DNA from: Pseudomonas sp.
GTDB taxonomy: Bacteria > Pseudomonadota > Gammaproteobacteria > Pseudomonadales > Pseudomonadaceae
Assembly (NCBI RefSeq): GCF_030683065.1
Contig: NZ_JAUXMX010000040.1
Span: forward strand, 62,001 to 126,000
Direction: 5' to 3'
DNA length: 64,000 nt
Shown: positions 1 through 10,226 of the stretch, piece after piece
Numbering within the stretch: position 1 is the first letter of the stretch
Layout: every line of letters starts with the position of its first letter
Position numbers and translations under genes: made by a program
Notes under the pieces: generated by a model
The model's input: only the letters and a program-made list of their open reading frames with translations
Told to the model about the DNA's origin: nothing
Database searches by the model: none

Positions 1-149
1 CCATCCTCAACATCGCCCTGCAGCGCATCCCGCTCAGGCGCGTGGCTGATCCGAGCGAGATGGCCGGCGCGGTGCTGTACCTGGCCAGCGACGCCTCCAG
101 CTACACCACCGGCGTGTCACTGAACGTGGATGGTGGCTTCCTGTCCTGA
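1..149 (+). CDS. SDR-family oxidoreductase, C-terminal fragment (truncated by window start)
   Basis: Frame reads ...[41 protein letters not shown], the typical SDR C-terminus. Confidence 0.85.
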   Translation, partial: ILNIALQRIPLRRVADPSEMAGAVLYLASDASSYTTGVSLNVDGGFLS

Positions 150-167
150 GTTAGGTGCCGGCGCAAC

Positions 168-192
168 AAAAAGGGACCTGCGGGTCCCTTTT
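168..192. terminator. Bidirectional intrinsic terminator between convergent genes
   Basis: Perfect hairpin AAAAAGGGACC-TGC-GGGTCCCTTTT. Confidence 0.8.
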
Positions 193-197
193 ACCGC

Positions 198-845
198 TCA
201 CTGCCAATCCAGCAGCGCCTGCTTGGCCGCTTGATTCATCGGCTCTGCCAGCAAGCCGGTCGGCGTCAGGCTGACGCGGTATACCGCCTGGTCGGCAATC
301 GGCAGGTAGGTGACTCGACGCGCCTGGGCATCGAACATAAACAAGTCGTGCTGACCCAAGCGCAGCCAGCGCCACAGATCAACGCCATATGGGCTTTGAG
401 CCAGTTTGACCTGACCTAGCGTGGCTTGCTCCTGTTGCTCAATGGCGAGGAAACGAGCCGACAGCTTATCCAGACGGTAGCCGGGTTGCAGTCCAATCAG
501 GGCAGCGAGCCCCTTCCATTGCAACAAACGCGCATCCAGCTGCCACAAGTCTCCCTCAAGCAGCACGTTACGCTCGCTGCCGCCCTCCAGCAGATTGACC
601 CGATAACCTGGGCCATCAGCCTCGAAGCTCACGGTCACCAGCGGCTTGCCATCCGGCAGCGGCGCATAACTATGGAGATCGTAGGCGATCAGGCCAATGA
701 AACCGGCCAGGGCAACAAAAGCCAGACCGCAGGTACCGCGTAACCAGCCTAGAAACCAGTGGCTATTGAAGAGAATTCTCGCGGCAACTAACACCACCAG
801 CAATGCCAGCAGCGCCGTCGCCCATGCCAGGCCGTCGTATTGCAT
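198..845 (-). CDS. Hypothetical membrane-anchored protein (two N-terminal TM segments)
   Basis: Long ORF, 215 aa; hydrophobic N-terminal segments; abuts terminator. Confidence 0.75.
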   Translation of the reverse strand: MQYDGLAWATALLALLVVLVAARILFNSHWFLGWLRGTCGLAFVALAGFIGLIAYDLHSYAPLPDGKPLVTVSFEADGPGYRVNLLEGGSERNVLLEGDLWQLDARLLQWKGLAALIGLQPGYRLDKLSARFLAIEQQEQATLGQVKLAQSPYGVDLWRWLRLGQHDLFMFDAQARRVTYLPIADQAVYRVSLTPTGLLAEPMNQAAKQALLDWQ

Positions 846-945
846 CGAGTCGATTCCTTGCCCGTGAAATTGCCGGCATTATGCGCAGCTACCTCGCCTG
901 CGCACAGCAGGTTCATTGCACAATCGGATACAGGTCGTCTTTTCC

Positions 946-1731
946 ATGCCCTTGCCTTTCGAGCTTGCCGTTGACCCGGCAACCCTGGCCATTCTCGTAC
1001 TGGTCGCCTTCGTCGCCGGGTTCATTGATGCCATTGCCGGCGGCGGTGGCCTGCTGACCATTCCGGCCCTGTTGATGGCCGGCCTACCACCGCACCTGGT
1101 ACTGGGCACCAACAAACTGTGCGCCACCTTTGGCTCTGCCACCGCCAGCTACACGTTTTACCGGCGCAAGCTGTTCACTCCCCGCCCCTGGCGCAATGCG
1201 CTGATCGGCACCGCGATTGGTGCCCTGCTGGGCGCCACACTGGTGCACTGGCTGCCCGCGGCCTGGCTCAATCAACTGTTGCCGGTGGTAGTGTTCGCCT
1301 GTGGGTTGTACCTGCTGTTCGGTCGCACCCCGGCAGCACCGCTCAACGCCGATGCGCCTATTGCACAAGGCCGGCAGTGGCCGCAAAGCCTCGGCCTGGG
1401 TTTCTATGATGGTGTCGCCGGGCCGGGTACCGGGGCATTCTGGACAGTCAGCAGCCTGTTGCTCTACCCGCTCGATCTGGTGCGTGCCAGTGGCGTGGCA
1501 CGCAGCATGAACTTCGTCAGCAACGCCTGTGCCCTGATGATATTCATCATGGCCGGGCAAGTGGCCTGGGTATTGGGCATTTGCATGGGCATCGCCCTGA
1601 TGGCCGGGGCTTTTCTCGGCGCGCGCTCGGCGATCCGTGGCGGCTCGAAATTCATTCGCCCGGTATTTATCGTCATGGTACTGGCACTGGCCGCGCGACT
1701 CGCCTGGCAGCACTGGTTCGGCATGGCGTAG
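946..1731 (+). CDS. TSUP (TauE/SafE, YfcA-like) permease
   Basis: VAFVAGFIDAIAGGGGLLTIPALL...GTNKLCATFGSATASYTFYRR is a YfcA/TSUP signature. ATG at 946 preferred over 916. Confidence 0.88.
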   Translation: MPLPFELAVDPATLAILVLVAFVAGFIDAIAGGGGLLTIPALLMAGLPPHLVLGTNKLCATFGSATASYTFYRRKLFTPRPWRNALIGTAIGALLGATLVHWLPAAWLNQLLPVVVFACGLYLLFGRTPAAPLNADAPIAQGRQWPQSLGLGFYDGVAGPGTGAFWTVSSLLLYPLDLVRASGVARSMNFVSNACALMIFIMAGQVAWVLGICMGIALMAGAFLGARSAIRGGSKFIRPVFIVMVLALAARLAWQHWFGMA

Positions 1732-1734
1732 CGA

Positions 1735-2565
1735 CTATACCAACAGCGACGGCTCAGGCAGCCCCAGCCGTTGCGCCACGTAAACGTCAATCAGGTAGCG
1801 GGCAATCGAGCGCGCTGCAGGCAAGGGTGGCAAGTCGTGCACGCTGAACCACTGCGCATCCTCGATCTCGTCGACCTGCATAACGATCTCGCCAGCGGCA
1901 TATTCTGCATGGAAGCCGAGCATCAGCGAATGCGGGAATGGCCAGCCCTGGCTGCCCAGGTATTGCAGGCTCTTCACCTCGACGCCGACTTCTTCGCGCA
2001 CCTCGCGCGCCACACACTGCTCGACCGACTCGCCCGCCTCGACGAAACCAGCCAGGGTGCTGTAAACGCCAGGAACGAACCGCGGTGAGCGGGCCAGGAG
2101 GATTTCATCACCACGCGTGACCAACACAATCATGCTCGGCGACAGGCGCGGGTAATGGTGCAGCTCGCAACGCGGACAATGCATCGCACGCTCACCGGCA
2201 AAATGCTGCATGGGGCCACCACAGCTGCCGCAGAAGCGATGCTGGCGCGCCCAGGTGCCAACCTGCGTCGCGTAGCTGAGCAACTTGAAGGTGTCGACAT
2301 CACCTTGCAACATGAACTGGCGCAAGCTTTGCCAGCTACAGCCAGGCAGCTCGAGCGGTTCCTGCAGTTCCAGCAAATAAATGGCATCGCCATCAAAATG
2401 ACCGATGCCATGCTCCGCGAGCACTGGCAACTCCTGCTTCTTCAGCCACTCACGGGGAAACAGCACACCATTGCTGTCTGCCAGGAAGTGTTGCTTGCAA
2501 TGCGCCACAACCCAACCACCGGGCTGCTGATTATCGAGTAAAGCGGGCTGCCAACGTTGAGTCAT
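1735..2565 (-). CDS. nudC: NADH pyrophosphatase (Nudix, Zn ribbon)
   Basis: CGSCG...CPRC zinc ribbon; Nudix box [23 protein letters not shown]. Confidence 0.95.
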   Translation of the reverse strand: MTQRWQPALLDNQQPGGWVVAHCKQHFLADSNGVLFPREWLKKQELPVLAEHGIGHFDGDAIYLLELQEPLELPGCSWQSLRQFMLQGDVDTFKLLSYATQVGTWARQHRFCGSCGGPMQHFAGERAMHCPRCELHHYPRLSPSMIVLVTRGDEILLARSPRFVPGVYSTLAGFVEAGESVEQCVAREVREEVGVEVKSLQYLGSQGWPFPHSLMLGFHAEYAAGEIVMQVDEIEDAQWFSVHDLPPLPAARSIARYLIDVYVAQRLGLPEPSLLV

Positions 2566-4245
2566 TTATGCTGCTACCGGTAAGCCAAGGGCACGTACGC
2601 TTTCCGCCGCCAGGTCGAGCACACTAGGCTGGGTTTCCGGACGCATTACTGCACCGGCTTCCAGGTAGTACTCGAGACTGCTGAGTGCATCGGCCAGGGT
2701 TTCCAACATTTGCTCAGAAGGCATCTGCGGGGCTTCAAACATCTGCGTCTGGATATATTCGGCACAGGCGCCGACGAGAGCGGCCGCCCGCTCCTGGCCG
2801 AGAAACCACAAGCCGCCGCGCACTGCCTGCAGGCTGAACGGCACATTGGACAAGTGCATACGGTCGCCGTTGGCTTCCAGGTAGGCAGTGATTGCGCGCT
2901 TGGCGAGCGCCAGGCCACCGCGGGCTTCATCAATCACGACAATACGCGCTTCGTTGAGCTGATAATAAGCGAAGGATTCGAGCTCCCTACCCGGTGGCAA
3001 CTGCCCGACGCTGGTGTCTCGCCGCTCACCGCGCTCCAGGCTCGCGACCATCCCTTCAGCATAAAGCACTGCATCGGCCAGCTTGAGCAGTTCCTGCGGG
3101 TGCGGGGGGTGCTCCTCACTCCAGGCTGCAACCGTCTGCAGTTGCGCATTGAGCACATTGTCTGCCGAACTGAGGCCGACCATGCCCAAGGTCTTACTCA
3201 GCTTTCCGAGCAGCGCATGCAGATTGCCAAGGTTTTCGGCCTGCACAGTGCCTCGCTCGATAAGATCAAGCATGTCCTTGACGCTAGTCAGCTCTTCGCG
3301 AATAGCCGAACTCAGCGAGCGCATGACCGCCTGCCCAGGGCCCGCCAGTCGCTGGTACTCCTCTTCCAGCAGGTGGTCAGTGAATGGTAACGAGGTCAAC
3401 CCAAACAGCTCGCGAACGGGCGTTGCCGCAGGCCCGTGACTATCGGCCAAGGCCACCAGATAGAGCAGCTCTTTGAGCAGGCTGCGCGGCGTTTCGTACT
3501 GACTATTGGCAAGCACCTGCTTGAGCTCGCGATCGATGCGCGAGAACAACTGCTTGCGCGACTTACGCGCTAACAACTGGCCATCGAACTGCGCCTCCAC
3601 GGCTGCAGCGCCGATCCAGCACAATCTGCCTCGCGGCTCGTTGGCATACAGACTGTCCAGGCGCAGCATTGCTCGGCCCATCAGCTTGAGGCTGGCCTGC
3701 GGATTCTGCTCGCGGATAAAACCGAGCAGGCCCACCTGGTACATATGGCGCAAGCGCCGCCCCTCGACTTCCTTGGCCGCAGCATCCAGGGCAACCGGCG
3801 CGGTTCGCGGACGGGCATGGTCGAGGCGCACGCTGAAGAAAAAACTTTCCGGCAAAGCTGCCTGTCCCCCAGCCTGGCGCAAGTCATTGATCGCCGGCAG
3901 CAGCAACTCGGGCATTTCCTGGCGGTGCACGTCGACGCTTTCGAGGTAACGGCGCAGCACGTGCAGTGCATTACTCAGCGCCGAGAGCTGTGCATCACGC
4001 TCTTCACCGGCACCGGCAGGAATATCGGTGGCTTGCTCAAGCACTTCCTGAGCAAGCAACTCGGCACCGGTCAGCTCGACCAGGTTGAGCGTACCGCGGA
4101 CTTGATGAAGACTCTCCACCGCCTGCTGCAGCAGGCTGCCGTTATGTCGCTCGGCAATGAAATGCTCGAGGCTCGACTCAGCCTCCTCCATAGTGGTGAA
4201 CAATTCACTGCGCACCAAACTGAGTGATGTGACTCCAGAAACCAT
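2566..4245 (-). CDS. ChpA/PilL N-terminal-like (Hpt-type) protein, no CheA kinase core
   Basis: Sequence (LHQVRGTLNLVELTGAELLAQEV...LLLPAINDLRQA) resembles the N-terminal region of ChpA/PilL. The ORF ends without kinase or receiver domains. Confidence 0.7.
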   Translation of the reverse strand: MVSGVTSLSLVRSELFTTMEEAESSLEHFIAERHNGSLLQQAVESLHQVRGTLNLVELTGAELLAQEVLEQATDIPAGAGEERDAQLSALSNALHVLRRYLESVDVHRQEMPELLLPAINDLRQAGGQAALPESFFFSVRLDHARPRTAPVALDAAAKEVEGRRLRHMYQVGLLGFIREQNPQASLKLMGRAMLRLDSLYANEPRGRLCWIGAAAVEAQFDGQLLARKSRKQLFSRIDRELKQVLANSQYETPRSLLKELLYLVALADSHGPAATPVRELFGLTSLPFTDHLLEEEYQRLAGPGQAVMRSLSSAIREELTSVKDMLDLIERGTVQAENLGNLHALLGKLSKTLGMVGLSSADNVLNAQLQTVAAWSEEHPPHPQELLKLADAVLYAEGMVASLERGERRDTSVGQLPPGRELESFAYYQLNEARIVVIDEARGGLALAKRAITAYLEANGDRMHLSNVPFSLQAVRGGLWFLGQERAAALVGACAEYIQTQMFEAPQMPSEQMLETLADALSSLEYYLEAGAVMRPETQPSVLDLAAESVRALGLPVAA

Positions 4246-4295
4246 GCGCTAGTGCGCCTCCCGCGTCGGTAGAGAAGACAATGGCATAGGTCGCA

Positions 4296-5117
4296 TCAGT
4301 CAGCGAACTCTGGCTTTTGCTTACTCATGTGCGCAGCCATAGCGACGCGCAAATCAACCGACTGCAGCATTGCCGCATTCCAGGTGGCGATGTACTCGAG
4401 ACCATCGTCGACCCGGTGGTCGCGCATGTAGCGAATCATTTCCTTGGTGCCACGTACCGCGAGCGGTGATTTCGCGGCGATTTCGCGAGCAATCCCCATC
4501 ACGCCTTCGAGCAACGCAGTGGCATCTGCGAAGGTGCGATTTACCAGGCCGATACTGCGCGCTTCTTCACCGTCGATGGTGCGACCGGTGAAGGCCAGCT
4601 CGCGCATCATGCCATCGCCGATGATCCGCGGCAGGCGCTGCAAGGTACCCACATCAGCAGCCATGCCAATGTCGATTTCCTTGATCGAGAACTGTGCGTC
4701 GACCGTCGAGTAGCGCATGTCGCAGGCTGAAACCAGGTCGATGGCCCCGCCCAGGCAGTAGCCCTGGATCGCCGCCAACACCGGTTTTCGGCACTGGTCG
4801 ACAGCATTGAACGAGGCTTGCAGTTCGAGAATCTTGCGCCGTAGTTTTTCCGCGTTGCGGCCAACATCCGGGCCCATCTGACTGCCAAGCTGGGCCAACA
4901 TCATCAGGTCGATACCGGAAGAAAAATGCTTGCCGGCCCCCGATAGCACCACCACCCGCACCTCATCCGTGGCGTCGATCCAGCGGAAGATCTCAATGAT
5001 CTCCAGCCAAAAATCGGCGTTCATGGCGTTGATCTTTTCCGGGCGATTGATCATCACGTGGGCGATCTTATCTGCCAACTCGACGCTAAACGCTTTGTAG
5101 TCGGACACGGCAGTCAT
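4296..5117 (-). CDS. Enoyl-CoA hydratase/isomerase (crotonase) family
   Basis: VMINRPEKINAMN...GAGKHFSSGIDL...IQGYCLGGAIDLVSACDMRY crotonase motifs. Start chosen at MTAVSDYKAF. Confidence 0.92.
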   Translation of the reverse strand: MTAVSDYKAFSVELADKIAHVMINRPEKINAMNADFWLEIIEIFRWIDATDEVRVVVLSGAGKHFSSGIDLMMLAQLGSQMGPDVGRNAEKLRRKILELQASFNAVDQCRKPVLAAIQGYCLGGAIDLVSACDMRYSTVDAQFSIKEIDIGMAADVGTLQRLPRIIGDGMMRELAFTGRTIDGEEARSIGLVNRTFADATALLEGVMGIAREIAAKSPLAVRGTKEMIRYMRDHRVDDGLEYIATWNAAMLQSVDLRVAMAAHMSKQKPEFAD

Positions 5118-5319
5118 CCTCAGCAGCAAACGGCGCATGCGCGCAGAAACATTCTTGTGGTTACAACCGCGCAACTATAACAAGCACGGCATAAATGTCG
5201 ATGCCGGCCTCTGTGACGCAGAACACGCCATTAGACTTGAGCGGCGTGCTGACTGTTGGCGGTAACCACTTGATCTGGTAGAGATACTCCGGGAAATCTA
5301 GTGGTTAACGCGCCGCGCT

Positions 5320-7590
5320 TCAGCGCTTGATGCAGTCCACCGTATAGGCGTTGCCGTCTGGGCCTTCGTTACGCTGCAAGCCATGTACGTCGGCGTCGAA
5401 GCCGGGAAAGCTGCGGTCGAAGGTACGGGCGAACGCCAGGTAGTCGATGATCGAACGGGTCGCCGGGGTAAACCGCTCGCCTGGCATGATCAGCGGAATA
5501 CCCGGTGGATAGGGCACCAGCATAACTGCGGCGATTCGCCCGTCGAGCTGTTCGATCGGCACGGCTTCGACTTCGCCGCGCACCAAGTGGTTATAGGCAT
5601 CGGCAGGTTTCAGGGCGATTTCCGGCAACACTGTATACATGCGCTTCATCGCCTTGGGAGTAGCGTTTTCACCGTAACAACGGTGCAGTGCATCACATAA
5701 GTCGCGCAGGCCCATACCGTGGTAATGCGCCCCACCCGCCTTGGCAATCGATGGCAAGGCGACCGTCAACGGCAGGTTGACGTCGTAACTGCGCTTGAAC
5801 TCCAACAGCTCGGTGAGCAACGTGCTCCACTTGCCCTTGGTGATACCCATGGAAAACAGCACCAGAAAGGAATAAAGACCGGTTTTCTCGACCACCAGAC
5901 CTCGCTCCCAAAGGAACTTGCTGACCACCGCTGCCGGAATCCCGCACTGGTCGAGTGTGCCGCCCGCCGTAAGGCCAGGTGTCACCAGAGTGACCTTGAT
6001 CGGGTCGAGCAGCACGTAATCATCGGCCACCTCGCCGAAACCATGCCATTCGGCTTGCGGTTGCAACAACCAGCTCTCGGTTGCCACCTCGTCGACACCC
6101 TCGGCCTGGGGCGGCTGCCAGATGCTGAACCACCAATCGTCGATGCTGAGGTTCTGCCGCAGATTGGCCAGCGCGCGGCGAAAGCTCAGCGCTTCATCGA
6201 AGGTTTCCTGAATCAGCGAACGCCCGGCCGGGCCTTCCATCATCGCCGAGGCCACATCCAGCGAGGCGATGATGCCGTACTGCGGCGAGGTCGAGATATG
6301 CATCATGAAGGCTTCGTTGAAGCGGTCGCGATCCAGCTGGCGAGCACCGCCATCCTGCACATGGATCATCGAGGCCTGGCTGAATGCCGCCAGCAGCTTG
6401 TGTGTGGAGTGGGTACTGAACACCAGCGGAGTATTCGCCGTACGGGTGGTGCCCATGCCATAGCGCCCGGCATAAAACTCGTGGAACGCCGCATAGGCGT
6501 ACCAGGCCTCATCGAAATGCAGCACCTCGACGCTATTACCCAGGGTCTGTTTGATCAGCTCCGCGTTGTAGCACAAGCCGTCATAGGTCGAGTTGGTCAC
6601 CACCACCAGCTTGACCATGGCCCCGCTGCTACTGGGCACGCGACCGCGAGCCAGCGGACTGGCGTCGATTTTCGCCTGGATCGACTCGCGACTGAACTCG
6701 CTCAGCGGAATCGGTCCGATGATACCCAGCTCGTTACGCTCCGGGCACAGGTACAGCGGAATCGCGCCGGTCATGATGATCGAATGCAGGATCGACTTGT
6801 GGCAGTTGCGGTCGACCAGCACCAGATCGTCACGGCCAACCATGCCGTGCCAGACAATCTTGTTGGCGGTCGAGGTGCCGTTAATCACGAAATAGGTGTG
6901 GTCCGCACCGAAATTGCGCGCTGCGCGAGCCTCGGCCTCGGCCAGAGGGCCGGTATGATCGAGCAGCGAGCCCAGTTCCGGCACCGACACCGAGAGGTCG
7001 GAACGCAGGGTGTTCTCGCCAAAGAACTGGTGGAACGCCTGACCGACCGGACTCTTGCGATACGCCACCCCGCCGCCATGGCCAGGCGTGTGCCAGGAGT
7101 AGTTGGATTGCGCGGTGTGCTGCACCAACGCCTTGAAAAACGGCGGCAGCAGGCAGTCCAGGTAGTTGCGCGCGGCGCGGGCGACCTGACGGGCAAGGAA
7201 CGGCACCGTATCCTCGAACAGATAGAGAATACCGCGCAGCTGATTGAGATCGGCCATGGCTTCGGCCGGCGCATTCTCAATGGTCACCTGCTCGCCAAGG
7301 GCGAAGATCGGCAGCTGCGGGGCCCGCCGCCGGGCGATGCGGATCAACTCGACCATGTCCTGCAGCAGGTGCTTGTTCTCCCCCGCGCCCTCGGCAGTCA
7401 CCAGAATGCAGGCAAGGCCGTGATGGGTCGAGGCGACGATCCGCGCCTCCGCCGAAGTGGCGGTGGAAAGAATGCTGAAGCCGTCCTGCTCGAGTTCAGC
7501 GGCGATGGCACGCACCCGATCACCGGCCACGGTGTCGGCCTTGATGTCGCGGTGCACGATCAGTACGGGGAACTTGAGGTCTTTATACAT
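5320..7590 (-). CDS. Orn/Lys/Arg decarboxylase (PLP, biodegradative type; LdcA-like)
   Basis: Contains HTPGHGGGVAYRKSPVG and the PLP-lysine motif STHSTHKLLAAFSQASM. Start at MYKDLKFPVLIVHRDI. Confidence 0.92.
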   Translation of the reverse strand: MYKDLKFPVLIVHRDIKADTVAGDRVRAIAAELEQDGFSILSTATSAEARIVASTHHGLACILVTAEGAGENKHLLQDMVELIRIARRRAPQLPIFALGEQVTIENAPAEAMADLNQLRGILYLFEDTVPFLARQVARAARNYLDCLLPPFFKALVQHTAQSNYSWHTPGHGGGVAYRKSPVGQAFHQFFGENTLRSDLSVSVPELGSLLDHTGPLAEAEARAARNFGADHTYFVINGTSTANKIVWHGMVGRDDLVLVDRNCHKSILHSIIMTGAIPLYLCPERNELGIIGPIPLSEFSRESIQAKIDASPLARGRVPSSSGAMVKLVVVTNSTYDGLCYNAELIKQTLGNSVEVLHFDEAWYAYAAFHEFYAGRYGMGTTRTANTPLVFSTHSTHKLLAAFSQASMIHVQDGGARQLDRDRFNEAFMMHISTSPQYGIIASLDVASAMMEGPAGRSLIQETFDEALSFRRALANLRQNLSIDDWWFSIWQPPQAEGVDEVATESWLLQPQAEWHGFGEVADDYVLLDPIKVTLVTPGLTAGGTLDQCGIPAAVVSKFLWERGLVVEKTGLYSFLVLFSMGITKGKWSTLLTELLEFKRSYDVNLPLTVALPSIAKAGGAHYHGMGLRDLCDALHRCYGENATPKAMKRMYTVLPEIALKPADAYNHLVRGEVEAVPIEQLDGRIAAVMLVPYPPGIPLIMPGERFTPATRSIIDYLAFARTFDRSFPGFDADVHGLQRNEGPDGNAYTVDCIKR

Positions 7591-7976
7591 GGGGCAATCT
7601 GGCATCCACTGAACGATTGGGCAACGGCACTCAGAGCTTGTGAAAATAGTGAGCACGGTAGCAAGGCTGTCTCCAGGCGCACGAAACGCAACGCCGCAGC
7701 GGATGCATGGTGGCCGCACTAGGCGACAGTTTTTTCACACATCCTCAGTAAACACCATGCAGTGACCTTTTAGGAAACCGGGCCGCTAGCCTCGCTACAG
7801 CTTTGTCGCATTTTTGAATCATTGCGGGGTTGCAAGCCTCTTCTTCGCATTGCGAGGTGCTCGACTTCGACAGTCACAGGGCAATCGCAGCGCAGGATTT
7901 CTTCATAGCCCTCTCCGGGACGCTATCTTTACCCTCACGGCCAATGCGGGCACGTAGCCGCCCGGGGGAGTCTTGC

Positions 7977-8930
7977 ATGACCAGTATCGTAACCCTGACC
8001 CTTAGCCCAGCGCTCGACAGCGCCACCCGCATTGCGCGCCTTTGTCCTGACGCCAAGCTGCGCTGCAGCGAACCGCGTTATGCGCCGGGAGGTGGCGGCA
8101 TCAACGTCGCCCGGGCCATTCAGCAACTTGGCGGCAGCGCCCTGGCGCTGTTCCCGGCCGGCGGCCCGACCGGCCAGCACCTGACCGAGCTACTGGCTGC
8201 CGAAGGCGTGGCCTGCCAGGCTTTGCCTATCAGCGCCTGGACCCGCGAATGCTTCAACGTAACGGAGCAGGCCAACGCACAGCAATATCGCTTCGTGCTA
8301 CCCGGTGCACGCCTGAGCGAAGCCGAGCAGACCCAGATGCTGACGGCACTGGCCGACTTGCCCGAGATGGACTATCTGGTGATCAGCGGCAGCCTGCCCG
8401 CCGGGCTCGCCGATGACTTCATCGCGCGGCTGCTGCAGATTGCCGCGCAGCGTGGCGCGCGCTGCATCCTCGACAGCACGGGCGAGGTGTTGCGCCAGGC
8501 ACTGGCTATAGGCGGACTGTTCCTGATCAAGCCTAATCTCAATGAACTGCGCGCCCTGGCCGGGGAGGACAGCGACGAGCCGGATCAGCTGTTCAAGGTA
8601 GCCCGCAGCCTGGTCGATGCCGGCAAATGTACCGCTGTGCTGGTTTCCCTGGGTCCCCAGGGCGCGCTGCTGGCGACCCGCGAGCTGAGCGAGCGGATCA
8701 GCGCACCGACGGTGAACAAACTCAGTACGGTGGGTGCCGGAGACAGTCTGGTTGGCGCCGTCACCCTCAAGCTGGCCCAAGGCGCGACGCTGAGTGAGGC
8801 GGCACGCTACGGCGTCGCTGCCGGCAGCGCTGCGATCATGATGCCAGGCAGCCAACTGTGCCGCCGTGCGGACACTGATCGGCTATTTGCCTGGCTGCAG
8901 GCGCATACCGCCTCTGGCGTGCTCGATTAG
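7977..8930 (+). CDS. pfkB: PfkB-family sugar kinase, closely resembling E. coli 6-phosphofructokinase II
   Basis: TLTLSPALDSAT..., PGGGGINVARAIQQLGGSALALFPAGG, VSLGPQGALL, STVGAGDSLVGAVTLKLA. ATG at 7977 follows an AG-rich (gggggag) ribosome-binding site. Confidence 0.82.
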   Translation: MTSIVTLTLSPALDSATRIARLCPDAKLRCSEPRYAPGGGGINVARAIQQLGGSALALFPAGGPTGQHLTELLAAEGVACQALPISAWTRECFNVTEQANAQQYRFVLPGARLSEAEQTQMLTALADLPEMDYLVISGSLPAGLADDFIARLLQIAAQRGARCILDSTGEVLRQALAIGGLFLIKPNLNELRALAGEDSDEPDQLFKVARSLVDAGKCTAVLVSLGPQGALLATRELSERISAPTVNKLSTVGAGDSLVGAVTLKLAQGATLSEAARYGVAAGSAAIMMPGSQLCRRADTDRLFAWLQAHTASGVLD

Positions 8931-9007
8931 TGGCGCTGCGTGGCGCGCCGCGCACCTTGCTGGCGCTATCGGAACACGCCACTGAACAAGCACCACGGCG
9001 CTGCGTG

Positions 9008-9736
9008 CTACGACTCCAGCGTCGCCCACAACGCCGGGCCGCCGGCCGCTTTCTCGATCGCTGCCAGCCGCACCGCGTGCGCCTCTAGCTCGGCCTGGTT
9101 GGCGCGAACTACCACTGTAGGCTGACGCTCGGCGGATAAACGACGAATCGCACTGGGTTGCTGACGGCCATTGCTGTCGCCCTCGGAGCCATCACCAGCC
9201 AGGGACAGATTAGTCTGCCCACCGGTCATGGTCAGGTAGACATCGGCAAGGATCTCGGCGTCGAGCAAGGCGCCGTGCAGGTCGCGCCCGGAGTTGTCGA
9301 CGCCATAACGCTTGCACAGCGCATCGAGGCTGTTGCGCTGCCCTGGATGACGTTCGCGGGCCATCAGCAGGGTATCGAGGATCGAGCAATGCTCGCTGAT
9401 GTCGGCGCGATCCTGCTGCTTGATCAGGGCAAATTCGTTGTTGATGAAGCCAACATCGAACGCCGCGTTGTGGATGATCAGCTGCGCACCCTTGATGAAC
9501 TCGAAGAACTCGTCGGCGACTTCCTTGAAGCGCGGCTTGTCCTGAACGAAATCATTGGTAATGCCGTGCACCGCAATGGCGCCCTCGTCGATCTCGCGAT
9601 CGGGCTGCAGGTAGGCATGGAAATGCCGCCCGGTCAGGCGCCGCCCCATCAACTCGACACAGCCGATTTCGATAATGCGGTGGCCATCAGTGACCGGCAT
9701 CCCGGTAGTTTCAGTATCCAACACGATGCTACGCAC
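9008..9736 (-). CDS. dnaQ: DNA polymerase III epsilon subunit (proofreading exonuclease)
   Basis: [26 protein letters not shown] ExoI motif; [13 protein letters not shown] ExoII. Confidence 0.96.
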   Translation of the reverse strand: MRSIVLDTETTGMPVTDGHRIIEIGCVELMGRRLTGRHFHAYLQPDREIDEGAIAVHGITNDFVQDKPRFKEVADEFFEFIKGAQLIIHNAAFDVGFINNEFALIKQQDRADISEHCSILDTLLMARERHPGQRNSLDALCKRYGVDNSGRDLHGALLDAEILADVYLTMTGGQTNLSLAGDGSEGDSNGRQQPSAIRRLSAERQPTVVVRANQAELEAHAVRLAAIEKAAGGPALWATLES

Positions 9737-10181
9737 GTTGCAGCCCTCTCACTTCATCGACGCCACGGTTGGCCAACTGGTCGGCACGTTCATTACCCGG
9801 GTGACCGGTATGGCCGCGCACCCACTGCCAGGTCACGGTGTGCCGATTGACCTGCTCGTCCAGTTCGCGCCACAGATCGGCGTTTTTCACCGGCTGTTTG
9901 GCTGCGGTTTTCCAGCCGCGTTTTTTCCAGTTTGGCATCCAGTCCTGGATACCTTGCATGACATATTGCGAATCGGTCACCAGGCGCACGTCGCAGGCAC
10001 GCTTCAACTCGGCCAGGGCGCGAATCGCTGCAGTCAGCTCCATACGATTATTGGTGGTCTCGGCTTCTCCGCCCCAGAGCTCTTTTTCCACGCCTTTGAA
10101 AATCATCAACGCGCCCCAGCCACCGACGCCAGGATTACCCTTGCAGGCACCATCGGTGTAAATCTCAACGTGTTCATTCAT
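9729..10181 (-). CDS. rnhA: Ribonuclease HI
   Basis: [22 protein letters not shown]...[13 protein letters not shown]...DSQYV...[12 protein letters not shown]; overlaps dnaQ start. Confidence 0.96.
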   Translation of the reverse strand: MNEHVEIYTDGACKGNPGVGGWGALMIFKGVEKELWGGEAETTNNRMELTAAIRALAELKRACDVRLVTDSQYVMQGIQDWMPNWKKRGWKTAAKQPVKNADLWRELDEQVNRHTVTWQWVRGHTGHPGNERADQLANRGVDEVRGLQRA

Positions 10182-10226
10182 GCAGAGCCAATCTCTCAAT
10201 AAATTCCGCGCGGCAAGCCATATAGC

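Noticed and set aside
5719-7722. 667-aa plus-strand ORF
   Set aside because: Entirely antisense to the well-supported Orn/Lys/Arg decarboxylase; the product looks like high-GC antisense translation.
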